DNA of 7,811 bases from Liminaster sp964567855. Lineage in GTDB: Bacteria > Bacteroidota > Bacteroidia > Bacteroidales > UBA3663. This document shows positions 1 through 5,315 of this stretch, piece by piece. The stretch spans positions 1-7,811 of the forward strand of contig CAZMOE010000061.1 of NCBI GenBank assembly GCA_964567855.1, read 5' to 3'. A program made the translations under genes and the position numbers. Under the pieces are notes generated by a model. That model did not search any database. It was not told where the DNA came from and saw nothing but the letters and a program-made list of their open reading frames with translations. Every line of letters starts with the position of its first letter. Positions within the stretch are counted from its first letter, which is position 1.

Positions 1-1
1 T

Positions 2-373
2 AGTCATAGAGTGCATGTGTGTGCCGGATCCCATGATTATACAGATCCTTCTTTACCGTTGCTGAGGCCGGAGATTCATATCGGCAGCCAGTCGTGGATA
101 TGTGCCAATGTATTTGTCGGTCCGGGAATATATGTCGGCGAGGGGGCAATTGTCGGAGCCGGTACGGTAATGATGAAAGATGCTGAACCGTGGGGTATTT
201 ATGCAGGTAATCCCGCAAAATACATTAAAACGAGGAAACTAAAAAAAACTACCACATCATCCCAAGCAGCCATAAGGGAATGGCGTTGCCGACAGGATAG
301 TCGGTGTTGTCACGAAGAACATAGTCCGCGATCTTCGGCTTCTTGCTCTTTCCCCCAACCTCCAATGTCATAG
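2..373 (+). CDS. WcaF-like hexapeptide-repeat O-acetyltransferase, 3' part with abnormal C-terminal extension
   Basis: The reading frame is open from the window edge, so the N-terminal half lies outside. The visible part is the left-handed beta-helix of a serine/WcaF-type acetyltransferase, which transfers acetyl from acetyl-CoA to a sugar of a surface polysaccharide. SHRVHVCAGSHDYTDPSLP is the family's conserved catalytic-histidine region. It is followed by hexapeptide repeats (IHIGSQSWICANVFVG, IYVGEGAIVGAGTVM) and the family's closing signature WGIYAGNPAKYIKTRKLK, near position 244. Homologues normally stop within a few residues of this. Here the frame continues about 42 residues to a stop at 371-373 through low-complexity sequence that is the antisense of the tail of the adjacent ATPase remnant. 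The original stop was therefore probably lost when that ATPase sequence joined. The enzyme could still fold, because the catalytic domain is complete at this end. Family assignment is strong; the exact sugar substrate is unknown. Confidence 0.85.
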   Translation, partial: SHRVHVCAGSHDYTDPSLPLLRPEIHIGSQSWICANVFVGPGIYVGEGAIVGAGTVMMKDAEPWGIYAGNPAKYIKTRKLKKTTTSSQAAIREWRCRQDSRCCHEEHSPRSSASCSFPQPPMS

Positions 374-813
374 ATTGTTTGCCGAGTGTGACGACATAAA
401 TCGGCGCGATAAATCGCCTGTACCTGCACGCAATACCAATGAAGAGGAATCAGACACCCAGATCTTTTTATTCGGAAAATCATCATACAGAGCCTTCAAA
501 TGTATGCTCCAGTTTGCTGCATAATGAATCTCGTCAATTATGGCACCTTCATACCCAAGCATGAATATGTCGTTGATAAGGTCATAAAGAGGTTCTCCTA
601 TGATTTTAGGGTTGTCCGCAGAAAAATACAAAAGTCGTTTTCCCTGTGAGTGATGAAGCAAAAAAGTAGACTTGCCGCACCCTCTAGCTCCTGTCAATAT
701 CAGGGCATCGGGAAGTTCTCTGAAGTTTTGCGTAAAAAGGCCAGGCGTTGTGGCAGTGATGCCATACGACGTTGCATCGCTGTCAGAAGAGTCTGGTGTA
801 TATCTGCTGTCAT
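249..813 (-). pseudogene. Degenerate AAA-family ATPase (DUF4143 class), frameshifted and internally deleted
   Basis: Three reading frames together spell a shortened DUF4143-class ATPase. From ATG at 813 the first frame gives MTADIHQTLLTAMQRRMASL and continues as an amphipathic N-terminal helix to a stop at 702-700. A second frame supplies LILTGARGCGKSTFLL (Walker A), GAIIDEIHYA (Walker B) and WVSDSSSLVLRAGTGDLSRR (sensor region), stopping at 370-368. A third frame supplies the family's C-terminal tail, with TLEVGGKSKKPKIADYVL and IPLWLLGMMW, ending at TAG 251-249. Restoring one C in the short C run at 710-712 (GGG on the + strand) joins frame one to frame two as ENFPDALILTG. The central part between the sensor motif and the tail is missing; the junction lies near 385-415. 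Walker motifs are intact, but no complete product can be made. The family's biochemical role is not established. Confidence 0.85.
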
Positions 814-839
814 AAGATATGAATATTGGGTTTATGCTG

Positions 840-847
840 CAAAAGTA
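840..847 (-). promoter_or_regulatory. Putative Bacteroidota -7 element of the degenerate ATPase gene
   Basis: On the minus strand the octamer reads TACTTTTG, which matches the Bacteroidota vegetative -7 consensus TAnnTTTG. It lies 26 bases before the ATG at 813, leaving room for a short leader. No convincing -33 TTTG is visible; the expected place is a T-rich stretch overlapping the first dyad repeat. Assignment is by consensus match only. Confidence 0.4.
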
Positions 848-853
848 ATGTTT

Positions 854-900
854 TTTCTGATGTAGAAAAAAAAGCGCTCTTTTCTTTCTGATGTAGAAAA
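854..900. repeat. Two identical 16-bp dyad repeats (31-bp period) upstream of the degenerate ATPase
   Basis: TTTCTGATGTAGAAAA occurs at 854-869 and again, identical, at 885-900, so the start-to-start distance is 31 bp, close to three helical turns. Each copy is itself a small inverted repeat (TTTCT / AGAAA around GATGT). They sit immediately upstream of the putative -7 element at 840-847, the usual position for a pair of regulator sites on one face of the DNA. That they bind a regulator is inference. Confidence 0.6.
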
Positions 901-954
901 GAAACAGCCGATTGCAGAAAATCTTTAGATTATTGATTATTTCCCTAAGGTAAG

Positions 955-987
955 ACTAATTTTAATCAGTTTATCTACAAAATTAGT
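955..987. repeat. Inverted repeat in an AT-rich intergenic stretch
   Basis: ACTAATTTT (955-963) is perfectly complementary to AAAATTAGT (979-987) across a 15-base spacer; two further pairs (one G-T) can be added outside. It lies in the gene-free interval 814-1084, which otherwise holds only the ATPase promoter region. It could be a transcription stop or a recombination scar. There is no T-tract directly after it, so neither role is supported beyond the symmetry. Confidence 0.4.
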
Positions 988-1084
988 TTAGACCATAATT
1001 TGAGGCGAAAATCCATTATACACATAAAAGACAATACTCTCCATATTGGCAAAATCAGGACATTCAAATTAACACTGGCATAGA

Positions 1085-1294
1085 AGTCTGCGCTGGAAAA
1101 TGGATGGAAGTGCGATTGGGGAGGAAACGTTGATATATAATCTCGGGAAAGCAGTAATAGGAGAAAAAGTTGTTATCAGCCATAGAGTGTATGTGTGTGC
1201 CGAATCCAATGGTTATATAGCGACGGATATTGGTGTAAGTTTTGTGGGTTTTCTGATAGAAATTGATTATCTCATGCAAAAGTTTACGTCATAA
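1085..1294 (+). pseudogene. Second acetyltransferase fragment, paralogous to the one at the window start
   Basis: The frame through ATG 1100 reads DGSAIGEETLIYNLGKAVIG then SHRVYVCAESNGY, the middle of a WcaF-type hexapeptide acetyltransferase. From 1178 it parallels the gene at the window start almost codon for codon (SHRVYVCAES against SHRVHVCAGS; DNA nearly identical over about 40 bases). The upstream frame closes at a TAA at 1070-1072, so the N-terminal third is missing. Past about 1219 the catalytic D-Y-T-D-P segment and the remaining helix coils are lost. The frame then runs to TAA 1292-1294, its last 28 bases lying antisense to the end of the intact ATPase. The missing N-terminus and truncated active site mean it is almost certainly non-functional. 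It shows that the locus once held two copies of this gene or has been partly duplicated. Confidence 0.75.
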
Positions 1295-2568
1295 AGCGGG
1301 ACATTTTCCATCCATCCTTGGTCAGAATGTGGTAACATCGAGAGACGCATACCTTTCAGTTCAGGATATTTGTCAATGTATGAGCGTAATGATTTTGATT
1401 TGACATTTACTTCTGCTTTTACCTCAACAGGAATGATTCTCGTTCCGTTTTGTATAAGAAAGTCAATTTCTATCCGAGAGTCGTTGGAACTGAAGTAATA
1501 TATCGGGATGTTCAAGGGCACAAGTTGGGTGTATACAAAAAGTTCAGTAAAAGCCCCTTTATATTCACGGAAAATGCTGTCACCAATGATAATTGTTTCC
1601 GCCGGTGTATCGGTCATGGCTCCCATCAAACCCACATCCAGCATGAATAATTTGAATACAGAGAGTTCTTCATAGAATTTCAACGGAATTATGGGGGCTG
1701 TTGAACGGTGTACGCGATATACCAGACCTGCATCTATAAGCCATTGTATGGCTATTTCAAATTCAGAGGCGCGTGCTCCTTTTCTGATGGCGCCATATAT
1801 GAATTTTCGGTTTTCTTTTGCCAGTTGCGCCGGAATAGAATCCCATACCATATTGATTCTTGGAACTTCCGTCACAGGTGCATGTTTCGAGAAATCACGG
1901 CGATAGTCAAATAATATTTGTTGTTGTATGGTACGTACAGTTTGCAGATTGCCGCTTTCAGAATATTCACGGACTGCAGCTGGCATTCCTCCTACAAAAT
2001 AATATTGTCGTAGACAATCGATTAGCTTTATCGCTAATCCATTCATGGCCTCAATGTCGCCACTCTGTAATAAATTGGCGAGTTGTTCCTGCCCGATTGC
2101 CATAAGAAACTCGTCAAATGTCATCGGATACATTTTTATCATATCTACTTTTCCGACGGGAAATGAGACGTTGCCATGTAGCGATATGCCTAATAAGGAA
2201 CCGGCTACAGCTATGTGGTATTCGGGTGCATTCTCACAGAAATATTTCAGAGAGTTCAATATTATAGGACTTTCCTGTATTTCATCGAATATTATCAGAG
2301 TGTTATCCGGTTCAATGTGAATGCCGGTCAAGGCCGATATGGAACGGATAATCCGTTTCGTGTCATAATCAAGAGAAAATATATTGTAGAGTATTTCGTT
2401 GCGGTCACAATTCAAGTATGCTACATTTTTGTAATGTAATTGGCCGAATTCCTGTAGAATATATGTTTTCCCTACCTGTCTTGCTCCATTGAGAATCAAT
2501 GGTTTCCTATTTCGACTTCCTTTCCATTTTATCAGTTCTTCGAGTATATTTCTTTTCATGGGATACAT
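1267..2568 (-). CDS. Intact AAA_14 / DUF4143 ATP-binding protein (433 residues)
   Basis: This is a full-length member of the prokaryotic AAA_14-DUF4143 family, usually about 400-450 residues. An N-terminal basic helix leads to Walker A GARQVGKT (residues 28-35), Walker B LIIFDEIQ (91-98) and the sensor AGSLLG (122-127). YPMTFDEFL (147-155) marks the end of the ATPase core. The DUF4143 part follows, with YYFVGGMPAAV (189-199), a winged-helix-like middle, and a C-terminal nuclease-like stretch EIDFLIQNG then IIPVEVKA (367-385). That stretch resembles the D...ExK core of the PD-(D/E)XK fold. All motifs are present and no frame is broken. ATG 2568 lies inside a tandem repeat unit; a second ATG at 2559 (MKRNILEELI) is an equally plausible start. 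The gene is convergent with the acetyltransferase fragment and divergent from pssD. The cellular function of the family is unknown; a mobile or defence-related role would be speculation. Confidence 0.9.
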   Translation of the reverse strand: MYPMKRNILEELIKWKGSRNRKPLILNGARQVGKTYILQEFGQLHYKNVAYLNCDRNEILYNIFSLDYDTKRIIRSISALTGIHIEPDNTLIIFDEIQESPIILNSLKYFCENAPEYHIAVAGSLLGISLHGNVSFPVGKVDMIKMYPMTFDEFLMAIGQEQLANLLQSGDIEAMNGLAIKLIDCLRQYYFVGGMPAAVREYSESGNLQTVRTIQQQILFDYRRDFSKHAPVTEVPRINMVWDSIPAQLAKENRKFIYGAIRKGARASEFEIAIQWLIDAGLVYRVHRSTAPIIPLKFYEELSVFKLFMLDVGLMGAMTDTPAETIIIGDSIFREYKGAFTELFVYTQLVPLNIPIYYFSSNDSRIEIDFLIQNGTRIIPVEVKAEVNVKSKSLRSYIDKYPELKGMRLSMLPHSDQGWMENVPLYDVNFCMR

Positions 2569-2640
2569 TTATTTGCACGAATAATCGATGCAAAGATACA
2601 TTTATTTGTACGAATAATCGATGCAAAGATACATTTATTT
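2562..2640. repeat. 33-bp tandem repeat (2.4 copies) containing dyads and -7 elements, overlapping the ATPase start
   Basis: Copies lie at 2562-2594 and 2595-2627 with one mismatch (C2576 / T2609), followed by a 13-base partial copy at 2628-2640. Read on the minus strand, each unit holds a dyad, TTTGCA(T)CGA then TCGTGCAAA around TTAT. The dyad is perfect apart from one bulged T in the copy next to the gene (2572-2594) and has one mismatch in the distal copy (2605-2627). Each unit boundary forms TATCTTTG, a match to the Bacteroidota -7 consensus. The segment AAATAAATG in each unit supplies the ATPase start codon in the innermost copy. The arrangement suggests a repeated operator-promoter whose copy number could vary by slippage; that role is inferred. 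Confidence 0.85.
2591..2598 (-). promoter_or_regulatory. Putative -7 element of the intact ATPase gene (second copy at 2624-2631)
   Basis: TATCTTTG on the minus strand matches TAnnTTTG and ends 22 bases before the ATG at 2568. The tandem repeat places an identical octamer at 2624-2631. A TTTG upstream of the inner one exists, but at about 25 bp spacing, longer than usual for a -33 box. The TTTG of the inner element is also the first arm of the dyad at 2572-2594, so a protein bound there would cover the promoter. Confidence 0.45.
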
Positions 2641-2668
2641 CTATGAATCATATAATTAATAGAATAAT

Positions 2669-3136
2669 ATGTCATATAGTTTGCCTAAAATCTGTCTCGC
2701 TTGTTCGGCTGGAGGGCATCTGCGGGAGTTACAATTGGCCATTGGCGACATTCCAGAATGTTATCATTGTTATTGGCTTACGTTGAAAACTACATCTACC
2801 CAGGTCTTTATGCAAGACAAAGAGCATGTTTTTCTTATCAATTTTCAGCCGGCTAAGCGGTGGACACTTTTTGTCAATTGTTTGCAAGCCTTGTTTTGGG
2901 TGATTGTGAAACGCCCCGACGTAATAATCACTACCGGTGCCGGTGTGACGGTGCCGACGGTATTTTTTGCAAAAAAATTGCTGGGGGCTAAGATTATATT
3001 TATCAATTCGGCGGCGGATGTTACCCATGCCTCCAAAACACCGGTGTGGATAGAGCGTTATGCAGACTTGTTTTTGGTGCAATGGGAAGAGATGAAACAG
3101 ATATTTCCTAATTCAATTTGTTGCGGAGTATTATGA
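2669..3136 (+). CDS. pssD: PssD/Alg14-like glycosyltransferase membrane subunit
   Basis: At 155 residues this is a normal-length PssD/Cps14F/Alg14-like protein. In this family the Alg14-like subunit anchors and supports a separate Alg13-like subunit. Together they add a sugar, often beta-1,4-linked, to the lipid-linked polysaccharide repeat unit at the inner face of the cytoplasmic membrane. Seen here: the N-terminal CLACSAGGHLREL (residues 9-21) with the family's GGHL motif; a hydrophobic stretch LFVNCLQALFWVIV (67-80) suited to membrane association; PDVIITTGAGVTVP (83-96), the typical PD-V-I-TTGA core; then AKKLLGAKIIFI (101-112) and DLFLVQWEEM (133-142). ATG 2669 follows an AT-rich leader typical of Bacteroidota. 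Its stop shares bases with the next start (ATGA, 3133-3136), which implies translational coupling. The donor sugar cannot be read from the sequence. Confidence 0.88.
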   Translation: MSYSLPKICLACSAGGHLRELQLAIGDIPECYHCYWLTLKTTSTQVFMQDKEHVFLINFQPAKRWTLFVNCLQALFWVIVKRPDVIITTGAGVTVPTVFFAKKLLGAKIIFINSAADVTHASKTPVWIERYADLFLVQWEEMKQIFPNSICCGVL

Positions 3137-3597
3137 TTTTTGCGAGTTTAGGAACAATGGATATGCCTTTCTTGCGTATGGCTGAGGCTGTGGATAGGTG
3201 GGCCGCTACAAGCGGTGAGGAGGTTGTCGTACAGACTGGCCACACTAAGTATAGCTATCAGAATGCTAAGGCTTTCAATTTTTGTACTAAAGATGAAATG
3301 CGTGAGTATATAGAAAGGGCAGATGTCTTAATATTACAAGGCGGTTGGGGGGCTATATCTGAAGCTATGGAATTACATAAACGCATTGTCGCTATGCCTC
3401 GAAATAATGGGACAGAACACATTCATGACCAGTATCAGCTTATTCATAAATTGGATGATGCCGGTTGTGTTATTGGCGTATTTGATGAGAATGATTTGGC
3501 CGCTGCTATTGAACGGGCGAGAACTTATGAGTTTAGGTATATAAAAAGAGGCAATGCCGAGATTATAATAAAACAGAAACTTAAAGAGTGGTTTTAA
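3133..3597 (+). CDS. pssE: PssE/Alg13-like glycosyltransferase catalytic subunit (GT28 C-terminal fold)
   Basis: The ATG at 3133-3135 is preferred. It gives MIFASLGTMDMPFLRM, matching the family's usual MI(L/F)VTVGT beginning, overlaps the pssD stop as ATGA, and has GGAG six bases upstream. The 154-residue product resembles the C-terminal half of MurG-type enzymes (Glyco_tran_28_C), which holds the nucleotide-sugar site. Visible motifs are VVVQTGHTKY (31-40), ADVLILQGGWGAISEAM (63-79) and MPRNNGTEHIHDQ (88-100), the last matching the family's P...HQ/DQ donor-binding loop. It should work with the PssD partner just upstream to add one sugar to the repeat unit. The loop usually written (S/A)H(A/G)G..(S/T)I reads LQGGWGAI here, with Gln where His is common. 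Stop at 3595-3597; no hairpin follows. Confidence 0.88.
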   Translation: MIFASLGTMDMPFLRMAEAVDRWAATSGEEVVVQTGHTKYSYQNAKAFNFCTKDEMREYIERADVLILQGGWGAISEAMELHKRIVAMPRNNGTEHIHDQYQLIHKLDDAGCVIGVFDENDLAAAIERARTYEFRYIKRGNAEIIIKQKLKEWF

Positions 3598-3869
3598 ACT
3601 GTCCAAATAGGTCTGAATACTAGAGATGTGAGGAAGAAAGATAATCCTGTTTTCAGGTTCTTATATATTCATTACGTATAAATTGCTATTGGCCGGAAGC
3701 CGAGTCGGGGGAGTATCCCGGCGGAAGAACGGAACGGTCTTTTCGCTAAGGAGATACGTCGGACAGATTGCGGAAGCCGCTTTCTTGCCGCTGTACAGTT
3801 ATATATTTTTTCCTGGACCTGCGTCTGTCCGGTTCCAGAATCATTGAGCTAATAAAATTTCAACCTTAT
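3598..3869. other. Gene-free junction between AT-rich and GC-rich halves
   Basis: No credible gene is visible in these 272 bases. The first ~90 bases are AT-rich like pssE; from about 3695 the sequence becomes GC-rich like the downstream genes, with a short AT-rich leader again at 3850-3869. A frame free of stops crosses about 3636-3853 but has no start and no recognisable motif. The most likely reading is an old recombination border, or the decayed 3' end of a replaced gene, next to the GT2 gene. Confidence 0.5.
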
Positions 3870-4673
3870 ATGAAAGTTTCAATCATAACCTCGTGCTATA
3901 ACCGCGAGGCGACCATCCGTGACGCAGTCAGAAGCGTGTTGGAGCAGGATTATCCGGAGATAGAATATATCGTTGTCGACGGATCGTCGAACGATCGTTC
4001 GCTCGAGATTATAAAGAGCGAGGAGGCGAGGACGAAGAGCCGGGAGTTTGCAGCGGCGCATCCCAAGTTTACGATGACGGTGGTTTCCGAGCCGGACCGG
4101 GGGATGTATGAGGCGATCAACAAGGGGATACGGATGGCGACCGGGGATGTGATAGGTCTTGTCCATTCCGACGATTTCCTTTACGACCGTCATACGGTCT
4201 CCTCCATCGTCGTGGAGATGCAGCGCACCGGATGCGATTTCCTCTATGCCGACGGGCTGTTCGTGGATGCCGACAACACCGGCAAGGTGGTGCGCGACTG
4301 GATCGGCGGAGCCTATTCGGCATGGAAGGTCCGTCACGGGTGGTTGCCCCTGCATCCCACGTGTTATATCCGCCGGGAAGTGATGATGCGGCTGGGACTG
4401 TATAACGAGACGTTCCGCATAGCGGCCGATACGGATCTGCTTGTCCGTTACCTTCTCGGCGGTCATCTAACGGTCCATTATTACCATGGCTATGTGATCC
4501 GTATGCGCATGGGTGGGATGAGTACGAGTTCTGCCAAGCGCAAGGTGATGTGGCACGAGGATCTTCGGGTGTACCGCACGCACGGATTCAACTGGCTTAC
4601 GCTGACCAAGGTGGAGAAGATCCTGTGGAAGCTGCCGCAGTTCATGAAGGCGAGGATAAGCGCCCGGAAATGA
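3870..4673 (+). CDS. Family 2 glycosyltransferase (surface polysaccharide synthesis)
   Basis: This 267-residue GT-A fold enzyme transfers a sugar from a nucleotide donor onto a growing saccharide. Motifs in order: MKVSIITSCYNREATIRDAV (1-20); YIVVDGSSNDRSLEII (33-48), the nucleotide-binding strand; EPDRGMYEAINKGIRMATGD (74-93), the strongest family signature; HSDDFLYD (99-106), the DxD-type metal site; and AADTDLLVRY (185-194), the acceptor/catalytic-base region. It resembles the WcaE-like GT2 group. ATG 3870 is chosen because the homologous domain begins exactly there. In-frame sequence upstream to a TTG at 3768 adds 34 residues unlike the family and overlaps the low-quality junction. It lies on the same strand as pssDE but 272 bases away and is clearly more GC-rich, so it may be a separate unit. 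A 12-bp hairpin follows 11 bases after the stop. Donor and acceptor unknown. Confidence 0.9.
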   Translation: MKVSIITSCYNREATIRDAVRSVLEQDYPEIEYIVVDGSSNDRSLEIIKSEEARTKSREFAAAHPKFTMTVVSEPDRGMYEAINKGIRMATGDVIGLVHSDDFLYDRHTVSSIVVEMQRTGCDFLYADGLFVDADNTGKVVRDWIGGAYSAWKVRHGWLPLHPTCYIRREVMMRLGLYNETFRIAADTDLLVRYLLGGHLTVHYYHGYVIRMRMGGMSTSSAKRKVMWHEDLRVYRTHGFNWLTLTKVEKILWKLPQFMKARISARK

Positions 4674-4684
4674 CGGAGCCGGGA

Positions 4685-4712
4685 ATTGAAGTCCGGAAGC
4701 CCGGATTTCAAT
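4685..4712 (+). terminator. Strong hairpin after the GT2 gene
   Basis: ATTGAAGTCCGG (4685-4696) pairs over 12 positions (one G-U) with CCGGATTTCAAT (4701-4712) across an AAGC loop. It begins 11 bases after the GT2 stop, a natural place for a transcription stop. The bases that follow are not a clean T-run, so termination is likely but not certain; RNA stabilisation is an alternative. Confidence 0.6.
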
Positions 4713-4949
4713 GGAAACTTCCTTCTTGCGCCTGTCATGGCAGCATTGTGGAACTCACGTCAGATATCGCCGTTGCCTGGACCATTGATTCCGTCCGTAG
4801 CGGTTTGCCCTTTGTGAAGAAGAGATGAAGAAGCCGCCTGAACCGGTCATGCATGAAGATACGTTTGAGAACCAGACGGAATATCCATGAAGACATAGGC
4901 CTGGACCACTTCAATAGAAAAAAACAATCTGATAAAACTCAATAATACT

Positions 4950-5087
4950 ATGGTTACCGTTATCATCGTGGTGTTGTCCGTTCTGATATTGTCCTTCCTC
5001 GGACTTGTCGTATATCTTTCGATCCGTGATGCAAAGAACGAAGTCGATGACATCCGGAAGTTTGAGGATATGGGGAAGAAATCCTGA
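4950..5087 (+). CDS. Small single-helix membrane protein, 45 residues, unrecognised
   Basis: I do not recognise a family. The frame begins MVTVIIVVLSVLILSFLGLV: an uninterrupted hydrophobic helix from about residue 2 to 23. It is followed by a charged, soluble tail (VYLSIRDAKNEVDDIRKF, then EDMGKKS) ending at TGA 5085-5087. The shape suggests a one-pass membrane protein with no signal-peptide cleavage site. The tail is rich in both acidic and basic residues and could lie in the cytoplasm as a short amphipathic helix. The start is preceded by an AT-rich leader (AAAACTCAATAATACT) within GC-rich surroundings, typical for Bacteroidota translation starts and a main reason to believe it. It stands alone between the GT2 gene and the helicase, with 228 bases to the helicase start. 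A chance frame is possible but would rarely give so clean a helix plus leader. Confidence 0.6.
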   Translation: MVTVIIVVLSVLILSFLGLVVYLSIRDAKNEVDDIRKFEDMGKKS

Positions 5088-5315
5088 CCCGGCATCGGGG
5101 CAGAGGATTCTTTTAACGGGATTCTCCGGAATCTTCTCCGGGATCCGTCAATGCCCGGAATGGAGTTGTCCGTCGTAAATGATTTGACGGCGGCATGAAG
5201 CTATCGGGTTTTGCCCGGCAGTGTTTTTTCACGTTTTCCCGCGTCGGGATTCTGTCCCGCACATTGTTTCCCGCAAAGGACGGGGAGCAAGGCATTGGGT
5301 TTATACGCTGCGGTT

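Noticed and set aside
2562..2640. The tandem repeats considered as a CRISPR array.
   Set aside because: Units are directly contiguous with no unique spacers, so this is a simple tandem repeat.
1..2668. A transposon or insertion sequence explaining the two ATPase insertions.
   Set aside because: No transposase, integrase, terminal inverted repeats or target duplications were found around either ATPase.
3768..3869. N-terminal extension of the GT2 enzyme from an in-frame TTG.
   Set aside because: The GT2 domain always begins with the MKVSIITxxYN-type strand found at ATG 3870; the extension is low-quality junction sequence.
4825..4890. A 21-residue frame (MKKPPEPVMHEDTFENQTEY...) after a purine-rich stretch.
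   Set aside because: No recognisable feature, no AT-rich leader, and a length expected by chance.
5120..5133. Small hairpin GATTC-TCCG-GAATC after the small membrane protein gene, and a CCGTC/GACGG pairing near 5170-5192.
   Set aside because: Stems are short or bulged and lack a T-run; not distinguishable from background in GC-rich DNA.
5211..5315. N-terminal extension of the helicase from an in-frame TTG.
   Set aside because: The residues are unlike the family's N-terminus, and the conserved domain begins right after ATG 5316.
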